This document shows, one piece after another, positions 1 through 12,230 of a DNA stretch of 64,000 bases. The position numbers and the translations under genes are program-made. Where the stretch lies: the NCBI GenBank assembly GCA_032622095.1, contig CP136064.1:150475819-150539818 (forward strand), given 5' to 3'. How positions within the stretch are numbered: position 1 is the stretch's first letter; every line of letters begins with the position of its first letter. The notes below the pieces were generated by a model. That model was not told the origin of the DNA. It did not search any database and saw only the letters and a program-made list of their open reading frames with translations. Source of the DNA: Siphonodentalium dalli (taxonomy: Eukaryota > Mollusca > Scaphopoda > Gadilida > Siphonodentaliidae).

Positions 1-1176
1 CGGGTATCTTGAGAAATCAAAGATTCATAATGTAAAACTACAAATTATTATAGAATATAATCTACCTACATCAGAGTAATCAAAAGTGACGATAGTTGTA
101 TGTTGTCGAGAGTGGAACGGGGAGTATCTTACTGAAATTAGCCATTTTATTTCTTAATGCTGGAGAGCTCTCCACTTGAGATAAAAGACAAACAAGCATG
201 AACATTTCATGTTCATTTTATCCATAAAATGGCATTATGTCAATTTCAATGAAACTCGACGAACAATGTCATCATGTAGAATTTACCAAATTCTCGTAAA
301 CTTGAATGTATCTTCTGCCGTGAGCATAAATTATGAGTTCTTTCTCAATTCAAGAACATAGTTTCGAGCTTTATCCAAAAACTGTCCACCTCTAAATGAG
401 AGGAAACAGGAATTTGAACAAGCAGACCTTAGAAATTCTTTATAGGCCAACTTGTCCTCATCAATCATAAACAAATTTATTACTTGAAGACAGTTAGGTA
501 ACTATAGATAGGAGAATGTTCGGGAGTTCGTCGTGGCGATGACGGTCGCTGCTGATTTTTCATGTGAGGTTGGACGTTGGCTGATTTGGGTTGGCCTCTT
601 CTGATAATTGTACTGGAAACGTTCTACTGTGCGACATTTCTGGTCCCCAACGAGTTTTCAATTGGTCAGTAATTTTAAAATTAGTTGGTGCCACAAAATT
701 ATATAGGCAATCTATGAACCAAAGCTCGAACCAAAGCTTTGGTTTGTTTTTAGTAATAATTGGGAAGATTTGATGACACTCAGACATATTCAACACAAGC
801 AGTGTTGATTTGGTAAAGTGTGCGAAATTGCCTTAAATTGTGCTTTCTCTCCAGAAAGAAAGTTCTACATGTACTAGTTGAGTGTCAAACTTTCCAGTGA
901 ATCTATTACTTGAGGACTACCATGTTTTCTTAAATATTTGAAAAAGTTCCTATGACTATCAGTGTGAGTCATATTGCCTATAATAGACATAACATTAAAC
1001 TGTTATATTAAATTCAACCTGTTCATATGTAACCTGCAACAATTTCAGACAGCCCATCTGCCAAATTCACATAATCTCAAGATGTTTTAGCTAGGTCTGA
1101 ATAAAGTAAAAAATACTTCTTGTAATGTCTCAGACAAAACCTAAGCAAGAACTTTGACTAGCATAAAATATACCTT
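1..1176. other. unassigned AT-rich sequence at the window edge
   Basis: I see no supportable gene. Around 560-796 the minus strand has a 78-codon open frame and the plus strand a 60-codon one over the same bases; neither has convincing splice edges or a recognisable family. A local direct repeat (aaagctttggttcgagctttggtt-like, near 720-745) lies inside. Treated as non-coding. Confidence 0.4.
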
Positions 1177-1329
1177 TTAACCCTTTACCCAACAAACCGG
1201 CCAAAACCGGCCAAATAAAGCTTCAACAGCCTAAAATATCTTCGGTCTGTCTCAATAAAACCATACAGATATGGATATCATTGGAACCGGCTCATTGACC
1301 ACATTGTGATAGTTACAGTTATGCCCTGT

Positions 1330-1398
1330 GCCAATGCATTCTCTTATATATGCGAGTCGACCATAGGTCGCCTCGCATATATAAGAGAATGCATTGGC
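1330..1398. repeat. 27-bp-arm hairpin, copy 1
   Basis: The left arm at 1330-1356 (gccaatgcattctcttata...) pairs perfectly with 1372-1398 around a 15-nt loop. The loop is itself near-palindromic (cgaccataggtcg). The same hairpin recurs at 1467-1535 and 5327-5395, and in disrupted form at 32311-33236. Confidence 0.9.
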
Positions 1399-1466
1399 CT
1401 AAAAAAAACACTTTTTACCATTTTTTCTTACATTCTTTAACAATTTTATAATTTTTAATGTGTTAA

Positions 1467-1535
1467 GCCAATGCATTCTCTTATATATGCGAGGCGACCT
1501 ATGGTCGACTCGCATATATAAGAGAATGCATTGGC
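1467..1535. repeat. 27-bp-arm hairpin, copy 2 (inverted)
   Basis: Arms at 1467-1493 and 1509-1535 pair perfectly. Together with its flank (acaggg) it is the reverse complement of copy 1, so two nested levels of palindrome exist in one element. Confidence 0.9.
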
Positions 1536-1591
1536 ACAGGGCCGTTCTGTTGGGTAAAGGGTTAATACCATAAACAACAAATAGTTAATAC

Positions 1592-1787
1592 TTGCATTGA
1601 GTTTATGAATTTTATCTTTGACAGAAACTGCAGACACAGACACAGCATGTTTGTCGTTTTTTCCTGTGCTCGAAGACACCGAAACCGATTGATTCCCATT
1701 CGAACCTTTCCTCGATGATTTATCAGACACAGACCAAATACTTGGCACGCTTATGGAAGATTCCGAACAATCACTATCGTCTTCCAT
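1592..1787 (-). CDS. possible first coding exon, Ser/Asp-rich N-terminus
   Basis: On the minus strand an ATG at 1787 (context gtgaaATATGGAAG) opens a frame of about 65 codons before a possible donor (GCAA|GTATTA) at 1591/1590. The translation starts MEDDSDCSESSISVPSIW and continues Ser- and Lys-rich (SVSVSSSTGKNDKH), resembling a disordered, acidic N-terminal tail. Coding is supported by clean composition and a start codon, but no domain is recognised and the donor is weak. The gene would run off the left edge. The piggyBac-type element at 1181-1561 lies in what would be its first intron, 30 bp past the donor. It could equally be a chance open frame. Confidence 0.35.
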
Positions 1788-1799
1788 ATTTCACTTTTT

Positions 1800-4303
1800 A
1801 AAGTGAGACAACCACTAAACAGAAGTAGACCATGAATTCCAAATAAGAGCAACAATCTCTAAGCAAAATCAGATAGAACTATTAAAATCACAAGAGAAAC
1901 CGGGAACTGAGAACCTGAGTTGGAGAGAGCTCATCCTTGAGTGACCTTAAGCTATCAGGCATTGATTTTAGACTTAGAAATGTCTAAGAAGGATTCCAAG
2001 CAGCATATATAGGAGTTCTCTATGCATAATAATTTAATGATGTTTGTGCCCATGGCTATGGGCAAGTACAGGCAAATCTCATAGTCTTATGCGCAAAAGT
2101 CCCATTTATTCCAGAGTTCAGAGAGAAACAAGATCGATGATTTTAATGAAAAAGAAAGGCAAAGGAGATATTATAAGGTGTTTTTCATACATATTAAAGT
2201 TAGAAATAAACCTGTTGATTGCAATCAATTTTCTCAGATGCCTTGAGAAGCCAGAATAATTTATTTGCATTGCCGTTGTTTGAAAGAAGATATCATCAAA
2301 TAACAGGGGAGAAACAAATATAATCCCACGACTGACTTCGTCTCAGGTGAGCTAAAAAGCGAATATTATTATACGTTTTTTTGGCTATACATGGTATGGG
2401 TACCAGGTCATAAGGTATCCAGAGCTTTAATATGTCAGGACACATAGAAATCTACCCACAATAAGAAACACCTCAGGGATTATATGAAATTCTTGTTTAA
2501 AGATTATAGTATTCAAATGAATGAATGTCGGAAATTTTATAGTTTATTTGCTTAAACGGTCTGCAATATATGAGGCAATGTTCAATAAAGTGTTGAATAT
2601 ATCATGAGATAAATGTACTTATCTCCTGCAGATAAGATTGGTTATATATATGGGATCCTAAATGACATTATTCTGTTGTCAACTTGCTCTGGACCATAGC
2701 CATGCTATATCAAATGAAGTATTATATAAAAGTTAGCCGAGTGCTTCGTTGACGTCACAATACCAACATTAATACAATCACAATTCAGCAGGTTTATCTT
2801 ATCAATGGAAAAAATGGTGATTTGAGTTACATTAGCCATACTATTTTGTAAATTATACATTGGATTAATATTTATCTTGCATTTAATATAACTACTGGTT
2901 TGAAAGATTTTTGGCTAAGATATACAAATCCATGACATGCACTTAAAGCCCAATGGCAGTTTTGAGACATATTTTATCATGATTTTATATCTTGATATCA
3001 AAATAGGGAGAAAATTATATCTTTACCCAGATGTGTTGTTTTTTTATTTCATAAGAAGTTGTTTAGATTCATCAATTTGGATTTAACATTGGTTCAGTGT
3101 ATTAATTGTAATTCAAAAATTACAGCAAATTCATGATTTAGACCCAATTGGTGTCGGTGAAGACCCATAATATTTTATGGATCAGTCAATACAGATTCAT
3201 TAGGTGAGAATTACAGATATGAGACTGACATGATGTACTGAATCACGTTATCAGATAACTCACCCCGCTCAAAATAATATCTACCCCAGGGACCCGTGTA
3301 GAGCTTTCAAATTGGGAGAAGTAACTTCTCTTTATTTTATTATTAGGGAGAAGTGGACTGTTATCAAGGAGAAGTCATAATGGCTGAAGTTTGATTTCTA
3401 CACCCTAACATCACCCTTTTATGATCCAGTAAGTATCATGGATTATAAAAACATTATAATAAGAAGGTACACCATTATAATAAGTAAATACACTTCAAGT
3501 ATGCTATTAAAACATATGCACACTGGTATATGAGAGCGAAGTCACTTCTCCCTAGACAAAAATAGGGAGAAGTGGCACAATTTGGAGAGAAGATATCTCC
3601 CGCCGCCCGCTAGGCTGGTCAACTTGGTGAGGGTACATCCTGACCTAAAAGAAAACTATGGACCGACAAGAGAAACATAGCAATGTAGTGTACGCATTGT
3701 AATCACTAGCAAACTGCTGTGTATTTGCCGCACAAACTATTATTTCATAAATTATATGTTACAAGTATTTCACAAAGACACCACCTAGGTGTGTGCTAAC
3801 AAGGCAATATAAGGAATCAATGCATTTCACTTACAACTCAGTTTGCATTACACAAACAAAAGCACTCTGATCAAGCAAATGTACAATGACAAATGCAGAA
3901 AGTCTCTTAGTCACATTCATGAAAGGTATTTGATCTTCTGATATAACAGATACACTGAATAACCTTCAATAATAGTTCACCGTTCAACTGGTATATACTA
4001 ACGTTCACTTACACGGACAGAACTGATACTCATGGAAAAGGTCAAGTAAAAGTAATGCAGTGCAGAATACTGCATGATTTGAAATGTAATGGTATGAATA
4101 GAACAGTTTATTGAATCTCTTCAGTAAAATTTAAATCAGCAAAATAGTGAAAATATTGTTTGAACATTTTTGTTGTAGGTTTGTTTTGATATCCTCTCCT
4201 CCCAATTACATAAATACTATTTAAAGCTTGAAATGAGCTGTGTGCATAAATTTCATATGATAATCAAATGTCACTAGACACAATATGAAATAAAGAAATG
4301 GGT
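1800..4303. other. gene-free AT-rich stretch
   Basis: No coding segment can be supported. The only internal structure I noticed is a cluster of 'gggagaagt' words on both strands between about 3315 and 3600 (for example aagtaacttctc and ggagaagtgg), which looks like a degraded inverted-repeat element of unknown type. Confidence 0.4.
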
Positions 4304-4307
4304 TTAA

Positions 4308-4544
4308 CTCTTTCTGTACTAAATGGATTCTCCCGATCAATAATAAAAGTATATGTTGGAATGGTCTATTGTTCATCTGTCCAAGAGATTTTCATGAAAA
4401 ATAAGCAGATAACAGATATAAATACATATACATGAATCCTATCTATTGGAGGGAAATGTTCAGATGATCATGATAAGTTGAACTTATTATCTGAATATTT
4501 CCTAAGGGATAACTCTCGTCAATAAGAATTTAGTATATAAATGG
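4308..4544. mobile_element. piggyBac-type MITE, family B (degenerate)
   Basis: A 237-bp element lies between TTAA at 4304-4307 and 4545-4548. The left end reads ctctttctgtactaaatgg and the right end, reverse-complemented, reads ccatttatatactaaattc. It shares internal sequence with 7628-8359 (for example gaacttattatctgaa) and with the left end at 22313. Non-coding. Confidence 0.65.
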
Positions 4545-5211
4545 TTAACATAATTAAGTACATGGAACACAATCAGTTTAGACTTAATGATACTCAGTAC
4601 TGAAAAACTGGGCATGATACAGGTATACCTCTCAAAATTCAATAATCAAATTTGCACTACCCCCCAGGTCTAATGAAAACTTTTACCAGCCTCGAATATC
4701 AAATATTACCTGAGACGGACGAACTAAAGACAATGCAAACAGAGTTAGTATACAGCTATTTACTCACGTATATCATCTGGTCAACGGTCCTTTTATAATA
4801 ACCCACTCCACATAATATCACAGAATAGGTCAGATTTACATTTCTCTACAGATGGGGGTCCAGAACTAAGCAAGGCCACTTGATGTTATGCTTCGGACAA
4901 TACACATTCATGGGAACAAACTGTTATTAACATGGCAAAATCTATTGAATCAATAGCTACTATACATCAAATATTTGTTAAGCCCTACAACCTTCATTAA
5001 TCAATATTTTAAATTTAAAGAACACTTCGCTTCTGGTCGACCAGAGAATGCCAATTTGATCATCATGATCAGACAATAGCGAGTTATTTTACAAGGACTT
5101 TATTATCATTTGTTAGTGCACTCATTCATGCTTATGTTGAAATAAATTGCTAGAACGATTTCAGAACTGCAAGGTTTCGCTATTTCCGCACTCGGCCCAG
5201 ATGTCCTTTAA

Positions 5212-5441
5212 CCCTTTGAGTGCCAGGGGCCAATCTCATCGGCCCTAAACCTACAAAATAAGTCTGTTAAAGAATATAAGAATAAATTATTAAAATTGTA
5301 AAAAATAAAAAATAAAAATATGTTAAGCCAATGCATTCTCTTATATATGCGAGGTGACCTATGGTCGACTCGCATATATAAGAGAATGCATTGGCACAGG
5401 GTATATGGGTTGATACAAAAATCGACCTGGCACTCAAAGGG
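5212..5441. mobile_element. piggyBac-type MITE with single hairpin
   Basis: A 230-bp element lies between TTAA at 5208-5211 and 5442-5445. Its terminal inverted repeats match exactly over 16 bp (CCCTTTGAGTGCCAGG / CCTGGCACTCAAAGGG). It contains the 69-bp hairpin at 5327-5395 that also occurs twice in 1181-1561, differing at one loop base. Ends and target site fit piggyBac. Confidence 0.85.
5327..5395. repeat. 27-bp-arm hairpin, copy 3
   Basis: Arms at 5327-5353 and 5369-5395 pair perfectly. The sequence is nearly identical to the copy at 1467-1535. Confidence 0.9.
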
Positions 5442-5516
5442 TTAAAGAAATATTTGCTGAGTCATCCAAAAACAAAGTAATAAAATATGTTTATTGTTAG
5501 GGTATAAAAGTGTGGA

Positions 5517-5880
5517 TTAAGAGCAAAGGTTGTAACCTATGATTGAGATCTCTTCTGATATCGATGGAAATTCAACATTTTCAGATGAACAAAGCGAAAT
5601 AACTCTAGTACAGAAAATTAGAGCAACATCATGGGTAGTTCTATCATCCTCATCGCCAGAATCCTTACCAAATGTCATTGAGAATTGATAACCTATGGTT
5701 GAGATGTCTGCTGAAAACATTTCCCGATATAAAATAAAGTAGAATAAATCCAGAACAGAAAACACTAACAAAACCATAGAACACTCATCTCAATGTCCTC
5801 GTAGTGGTAAACATCCATACCAAATTTCATTGAGACCCAACAACCAATGGTTGAGATACGGCTGGGATGGATGGATATCA
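5517..5880. repeat. dispersed repeat family R1, copy 1
   Basis: Two internal units (gattgagatctc... and ggttgagatgtctg...) are followed by 'catccataccaaatttcattgaga' (read here in pieces). The same words occur at 7790-8150 and 11790-12230. Each copy ends in a ggatgg or gacaga-like run. No coding capacity; probably part of a non-autonomous transposon common in this genome. Confidence 0.6.
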
Positions 5881-6122
5881 CTTTGATTATGTGTTTATAA
5901 ATTACAGTCCTCAGCTACATACAAGTACAAGGTGGCGACTACCAACAACGAATTATGATATGTTATGCCATCATATATACTTCTCCAGTTCATAAAAAAA
6001 AGGTTCAATAATTTCATGACCTGAAATCTGATTAAATTTTCCCAATGCCAAACTATACCATATACAAACAAGCAAGTTCAGACAGCAGGTTCTGAAATTT
6101 GCCACGTATGCCAGTATTCTTA

Positions 6123-6168
6123 CCTCTAGCATTACCATTCATAATGACATTCAAATCCGGCAGTTGCT
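6123..6168 (-). CDS. possible micro-exon, unknown gene
   Basis: On the minus strand a pyrimidine-rich acceptor (tctctcatag) is followed by 46 bases open in one frame (QLPDLNVIMNGNAR) and then a consensus donor (GAG|GTAAGA). Both splice edges are good for so short a segment, but it does not match the rootletin exon further upstream and no family is recognisable. A chance pairing of splice-like words is quite possible. Confidence 0.2.
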
Positions 6169-6239
6169 ATGAGAGATACAATGTAAAATGTTTGTACATA
6201 AATGAGGAATCACAAACTTCTTGGTCAAACAAGGCAATA

Positions 6240-7620
6240 CTGAATGTTTGTATTGATGGATGGAATGATTGACAGATGGATGGATCCCTCAACTATATGA
6301 ATTGAACCTCCTATTGGGGCATGATATATTAAGGTTGACCACTTTTTTTCCAAAAATTTCTATCATACATAAAATGATAAAATCAAATAGTAATGACTTA
6401 CCTTTAATTTTAGAAAACACACACCTAGATAGCATAGATCAAGAGTCTGAATGGTGTTGCAATAGTTCCTCGAAAGCCAGATATATATGGAAACGAAGAT
6501 TCCCACACCACCCCCTCAGTGAATGAATGTCACGCCTTTCAAATGCATTACTTTAATATGGAGTATAATATTGTATCCCAGTAGAGAACCTAAGCACCCG
6601 TGTTCACTGACACAGCATTTTTTTTAGAAATTTTACGGTACAGAAATCAACTTAACTCACATGAAATGAGATCAATATTGGAAATGGTTTCAGATAAAGA
6701 CCTATTATGACAGGATCATCCTAATTGGCTGGATACAGAGGCAACCATCAGCTCATTGTACATTTCTCCCAATTATAGCGCCTTGATAAGTGTAACAATT
6801 GTGTTGGAAACACTGATGCTCAAATCCTCCATGTCGTGATTAAAGACCTAGGTTATAGGGTTTCAGAAGCTAATGGATAACATATATCAATGTTTTGAGA
6901 GTGATATTTCCCAACAGCAAAGCATATCGATGTTCCACGACACACTCTTTCCGACACCGCATAAATCGAGACTATCTAATAATGGATACACTGGGTAGAG
7001 TGATTATTTGTTGGAACGAGAATTGATTTATAGTGTCGAGACATAGATACAGCAGTTTCTAGTCATGTGTGAAATTTGCTGTGACAGTATGCCAATATTG
7101 TTATGACATCGAGAGCTTGACAAGGGACCAAAATAGGAAGTTGTAAATCATAATGAAATATCGAAATGATTGTCAAGTTATTATAAACCAGCAGAAACAC
7201 TTTACATCGATACTTGATGTCACTAAATAAATGAAAGTGATGTGAAAACTTTGCTGAGGTGTTCATATGCTCAAAGGTGTCAAAGCCAATAGTATTAAGG
7301 TTATGAGAAAAACTGTTGAGTTGGACATTGAGGGATTCGAGCATGAAAACAGTTTGTGAATGAGTTAACTAGCTCATAGGCAATACTCTTGACTGACAAA
7401 AGTGGAAATATAAAGATACATTTATTTCTAAACATTCCTACATCCATTCGTTGTCAAGATTTTTATAGTGCTGGCAGGCTTGCCATCTTTAGGACAACCA
7501 AAATTGTTGACTTGGCTTTAATACTTCCATTTTAATATATATATCGTAGCTCAGAATAGATTCCAGTCATTCCTTCGCTCAAATTCCAGCTTTTGTCTTT
7601 TATTGTGATGAAGATTTCCC
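6240..7620. other. gene-free stretch
   Basis: Open frames of 85 codons (6269-6526, +) and 93 codons (7063-7344, -) occur, but they lack splice context and recognisable motifs and are within chance expectation for this composition. No repeats stand out beyond short atgg runs near 6260-6290. Confidence 0.35.
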
Positions 7621-7627
7621 ATGTTAA

Positions 7628-8359
7628 CCCAATCTATACTAAATGGATTCTTCCATTACATTATAAAAGTATAAATTGCAATGATCTATTATTCATTGAG
7701 AGGGATGTTAAGGATGTAAGGCCAGATTAAACAAGCGATGGACTTTCATCTAGTACATACCCCCATGGCATACCTATAACCTATGACTGAGATACTCAGG
7801 CAGAGGGACCCAAAAATCACCATTTTCAAATAAAAAAGATGAATAACTCTAGAATGAAAAATCTGAACAAACCGATTGAACACTTCATTGAATGTCCTTA
7901 TAGTACTGAACATCCACCCCAAATTTCAATAAGATCTAAGCAATACTATTCAAGTTATGAACTGAACAGACATCAGACAGGCAAATAAAAGCCAACATTT
8001 CCAGATAAACAATGATGAATAACTCTAGAACGGAAAACACGAACAAAACGATTGAATGCTCCATTGGATGTCCTTCTAGTAGTGAACAAAATTTAATTGA
8101 GATTCGAGCATTACAGTTCAAGTTATGACCTGGATAGACATCGGACAGACAGATGAATGTATTCTCCTATGCATGGACGGATGCACAGACAGACAGATGC
8201 TAAACAGAATAATGATAATACAAGTGCAGAAGGGATTCATATTCATTTCATTGGTGAAAATGTTTTAATATTAAGTTCAACATATGACCTATTAGGCTAT
8301 GGTTGTTTGTTGAACTTATTATCTGAACATTTCCTAATGAATATTTAGTATAGAAAGGG
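7628..8359. mobile_element. piggyBac-type non-autonomous element, family B
   Basis: A 732-bp element lies between TTAA at 7624-7627 and 8360-8363. Its inverted ends are ccc(a/t)tctatactaaat on the left and the complement of atttagtatagaaaggg on the right. It is longer than the 237-bp relative at 4308 because it carries a copy of repeat family R1 (7790-8150). No transposase is visible. Confidence 0.75.
7790..8150. repeat. dispersed repeat family R1, copy 2
   Basis: Two tandem units each carry 'gatgaataactctaga' and 'acgattgaa' words and end with gacagacagatg runs. Related to 5517-5880 and 11790-12230. It sits wholly inside the TTAA-bounded element 7628-8359, either as cargo or as a later insertion. 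Confidence 0.6.
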
Positions 8360-8369
8360 TTAAGTCAGA

Positions 8370-9460
8370 GGTTGGTCAGGATATCGGAAATACAATGTTT
8401 TTATTTTAGGCCTAGTCAACATAAATGGGCAGAAATCATAATTTGCTAGTTAAAACATATTGACTCATGGTCATTCAGGCTCATATTAAATAGAGACACA
8501 CTATTTAAAGCTGGAATCTGTGCATTTCACACCTGGATCTAGTGGGCACTAATTAAAGGTGTATTGATTGAGAGAGAACCATTAGATGGTACCTTGTATA
8601 TAGGGGGTTTACTGGGGAGCATATCACTTACTAGCATCCAGGACATAATGGCTGATTGATTTAAGCGGAAAGTGCAATCAACTTCAGGATATGGAGACTG
8701 GCTAATTAACGAGATTTTGAATGAGTATTTCTCACCAAGATTTGCAAATGCAGAGTATTTTCAACCATAATGCATTGAAGAATTTTGTCAACCATGATGC
8801 AATAGGGAATATAAACATCATGGATATTGACATCAGTAACTTTACAGAATTTAAGGCATATATGTCTGGTTCCATGAATGTTGTGCCAACATCATGGCAA
8901 CATGGCTAGTTTAAGTGCACAGACAATTTAAACACCGTACCCTAAATTGCGAAGTATTAACAATCATGATACAATACAGAATATTATCAGTAGTGAAAGT
9001 TATTAGGAGCATGAATATTTTTCAACACAGATTCTAAATTCCAGGCACATTATTCATGAAGAAGTTTAAGTGCCATGATTAAAACTCGGTCTGTTTACAA
9101 GGGAGAGTAATCTAAATATTTAAGCAAACATTGCGAACAAAGTTCAGGCACTCGTCAATTCTCTGTGGATAACTTTATCTGATATGATTATATCCAACAT
9201 GTCAAAACATGTCCCTCAATACACCAGAATTGCTTATCAAATGCCTTTTGGGAAGAAGTCTGATATAAACTACCATTACATGTAGAACATACATGTAAAG
9301 GGTGAATATGAATAAAAACACAAAAGGTATAGCAATGATGAGACAACTTCGCATTTCCTTTTAACTTTATAAATATTAAATTATAAAAAAAAATTGAAGT
9401 TTTAGTTCTGCAAATATCGATACACATCAGTCAGATTTGATAACTACTTTTTTTTTAATG
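8370..9460. other. gene-free stretch
   Basis: AT-rich, with no splice-bounded open frame and no repeat that I could match elsewhere in the window. Confidence 0.35.
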
Positions 9461-9468
9461 TGACAGAT

Positions 9469-9547
9469 GGAAGCCTTTGCAGAAAAAGAAAAAGCTGAGT
9501 ACACTGCAAAGTACGAACGCGAACTCTCAGAACTATGTCACAGGCAG
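9469..9547 (+). CDS. exon-like segment, coiled-coil-like peptide
   Basis: After a T-rich acceptor (taatgtgacag) a 26-codon frame reads EAFAEKEKAEYTAKYEREL and on to a stop overlapping a possible donor (GGCA|GTAAAA). The charged Glu/Lys/Ala pattern resembles a coiled coil. About 180 bp on, 9725-9811 shows a second acceptor (tttttctag), 29 open codons and a GTAAGC donor, but joining the two puts a stop in frame. The pair is therefore either pseudogene exons, separate exons with something between, or chance. Confidence 0.2.
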
Positions 9548-9892
9548 TAAAATGCGGAATCAGTAATACTTGATACTCAATATTTAATAGTCTGAATATA
9601 CATTTGATGTTAGAACTGAGTAGAAAGCTACTAGTATATTCACAGAACCATTTTTCTTTTAATACTTAATTTTTGAATGCCAAAAAAGCCACGATTTAAC
9701 TAGCATTTTACCTTATTTTTCTAGGAATTGATTAGTGACCTAATAAATAAGGCTAAAGAGACGTCAAGAAGAATTAAATATCGATCTGAATTTGATTTTG
9801 ATATGAAGTAAGCTGAAGCAAAAAATCATATATAAAATTTTGAGCTGAAGTAAATTTTCTCTGTCGGCAGCTTAAATGCAATTACAACTTAA

Positions 9893-10683
9893 ACCCTTTG
9901 AACCAAAGAGACCGGAATACCGGTCCAATCCTTATATACGGTCCGGAAATCATACGATATTGTACACGAAATTACATCACAATAAACGCACATATCAACT
10001 ACAGTTGTACTTCTACTTTGCACACACGTTGACCAGATTCTTAATTCAGATTGTTTGGCTTCGGCAATCCGCTACGGCAACCCTATGTCGTGGCCCAGTT
10101 TGCTTCAGCAAATTGCTTCGGCATTGCTGATTGCCGTAGCCAATTATAAAGGTTGCGTTGACCCATGTGACTTTGACAGACAAATTGTTTCTTCGCACAT
10201 GCCTATTTTGAGAAAAAAAGTTTGCTTTTTAAGTGTTTTGTTAGAAATATCGCGATCAAAGCACAAATTAATGAACTCGAATTGTGCATCTACTTTGCAC
10301 AAATGAGTCACATGGTCATTCATCCTCTGACTTTAGCAGCCAAATTGGTGACAGGGGGTATGTTCTTCGCGCATGCACAGAGGTGCATTTTGAGAAACGC
10401 CTTTTATCATTGGCAAAGGATAAGAATTTCGTTATAAATATATAGCGTGACCAAAGGGAGCCGCAATATAATCTACATGTATATTGAACGTGGAATAGAA
10501 TGTCTCGTTGAAATAACTTGTGACATATTTCAGCACACACTAGTTCAGTTAGCATAGTAGATTGCCATATAGTTGAGCATGTATACATGTAAATACCTCC
10601 AGTTAAGAGAGTTACGTCATTGGAAACACTATATAATGTCGGATGGGAATCATTTAACATTCAGGACATCAGGGTTCCAAGGG
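9893..10683. mobile_element. piggyBac-type element, degenerate, with internal palindromes
   Basis: TTAA occurs at 9889-9892 and 10684-10687. The ends read accctttgaacc and the complement of ggttccaaggg. The left end carries accggaataccggt; at 10047-10140 there are repeated 'ggcaatc' and 'cggcaa' words in both orientations (ctacggcaa, attgccgtagcc). No transposase can be seen; overlapping open frames at 9876-10660 are shadows in this structured DNA. Confidence 0.5.
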
Positions 10684-11021
10684 TTAAATACCATGCTTCA
10701 AATTCTAAGCCAGTCACCCAGTCCTATTGCTTAGACAATGTGTGTCAGATTGAAGTGTTTCCTTGGTTCAGGTTGTCAGATTAATGGCAAGCATTTTAGT
10801 TGTAATCAATCAGTGGTTGTGACTTATCTGCTTTTTACTTCCCCAGTTGGAATGTTGGGTATGAATATGGTAAATAAGATAGCATGTTGTCTATGGATCT
10901 GGGGGTGTCATTTAGATTTGTTTATCACATAACATGTACACAGGAGTACAATTATAATCAATAAGAGGGGTTTGTACCAAGGATTTTGGGTACATGAATA
11001 AATAGCGTGACAATTCAGCCT

Positions 11022-11170
11022 TAAAGTGATGTGAAACACTCCAGTAGGGTGATCAAATAGAAATGGAGAATACTCTTGTTCAAAGTAGTTATTTTAAATA
11101 TTTTTACAAATATTATATCCAAATGTCCAAATTGACAACACACTCCATCATTCTTACATATTAATTAAAG
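11022..11170. repeat. diverged dispersed repeat R2, copy 1
   Basis: Matches 12836-12950 through 'gtattttaa..aatt' and 'acacatcattcta'-type words with many differences. Old, non-coding. Confidence 0.35.
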
Positions 11171-11210
11171 ATTTTTTTTAAGTGAACACATCTCTATTTG
11201 CAGTGATATG

Positions 11211-11360
11211 GGGGGTCCAGTGGTTAGCATGCTCATCTTGTAACATCACATGTTTGAATACCACTGCATTTGGAATTTACACCACAATGGTTGCAGCTGA
11301 CATGTGACTTCATACTAACTACATGTATGTTCAAATGCATGTAATAAATGGGTAAAATAT
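11211..11360 (+). repeat. tRNA-derived SINE fragment
   Basis: The sequence starts like a tRNA: a box A-like tggttagcatgctca at 11221 and a degraded box B (tgtttgaatacc) about 30 bp later, then a non-tRNA tail with gaaattt-like words. Order and spacing fit a tRNA-headed SINE rather than a functional tRNA, because acceptor-stem pairing is absent. Confidence 0.5.
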
Positions 11361-11789
11361 TATTTAATACTAAAAAAGTTGGGTCCTGACCCCACAATGT
11401 GTCAGACATCACGTAATCTCAATCTACAAGGGTGGAAATCTTTCAAGAGGACGGCATGAGTGGCCAATTTGTCATGTGCGAGGCATGCAGTTTGGTGATA
11501 CAGTGTCCAGACATTACTAGATTCTAGCACCTGTAATTAATTAGCAAGCTAAGCCAACCCCTCCCCAACATCCAACTATTTGAAATTTGATGGTAGGCAT
11601 TTTATAAAGTTGGATTGCCTCAGCATCTCCAGATGAGCACAAAACGGATAACCCTGTAGCCAGAAAATGTTGAAAGAAAAAAACATTACAATTAACAACT
11701 ACTTAAATGCTGCAGCCAGTGAGTGACAACTAGTTTTGGACCAATCTGCATCTTGGCATCTCCAAAATATATTTTATAAAAAAAACTAG

Positions 11790-12230
11790 AATGGAAAATT
11801 CGTTAAACATTCAATTCATTGAGATTTGTCAACTGGTGGTGAAGATATCTGCTAAGACAGACAAAAAAAAAACATTTTCAGATAAACAATGATGAAAAAA
11901 CGATTAAACACTCAATTGATTGTCCTCATAGTAATGAACATCCATACCAAATTTCATTGAGATTTGTCAGATATCTTCTCGGGCGGATAAAAAAATTTGT
12001 TTTCCAGATAAATAACTCAAGAACGGAAAATGCAAAGAAAAAAAAACGATTGAACACTCAATTGAATGCCCTCATAGTAGTGAACATCCATACCAAATTT
12101 CATTCAGATCCAACATTTGGTGTTTGAGATATCTGCCAAGATGGTTGGAATGGAAAGATGGAAAAACGGATGTATATTATAAAATGTCCAGACGAATGGA
12201 TGGTTGGATGGATGGATGAGGTTAATCCAG
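11790..12230. repeat. dispersed repeat family R1, copy 3
   Basis: At least three tandem sub-units occur, each with 'cgattgaacactcaattga'-like and 'aatttcattgaga' words, ending in a ggatggttggatggatgg run at 12198-12217. Same family as 5517-5880 and 7790-8150. Confidence 0.6.

Larger units (their letters stand above)
1181..1561. mobile_element. piggyBac-type MITE with two hairpins
   Basis: A 381-bp element is bounded by TTAA on both sides (1177-1180 and 1562-1565) and ends in CCCTTTACCCAAC...GTTGGGTAAAGGG inverted repeats. A TTAA target with CCC/GGG termini is the signature of the piggyBac superfamily. It has no coding capacity. Two copies of one 69-bp hairpin lie inside (1330-1398 and 1467-1535) and are reverse complements of each other, so the whole element is nearly palindromic. 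Confidence 0.8.

Noticed and set aside
10055-10660. Four overlapping frames of 71-114 codons
   Set aside because: All fall inside the TTAA-bounded element 9893-10683 and reflect its inverted words.
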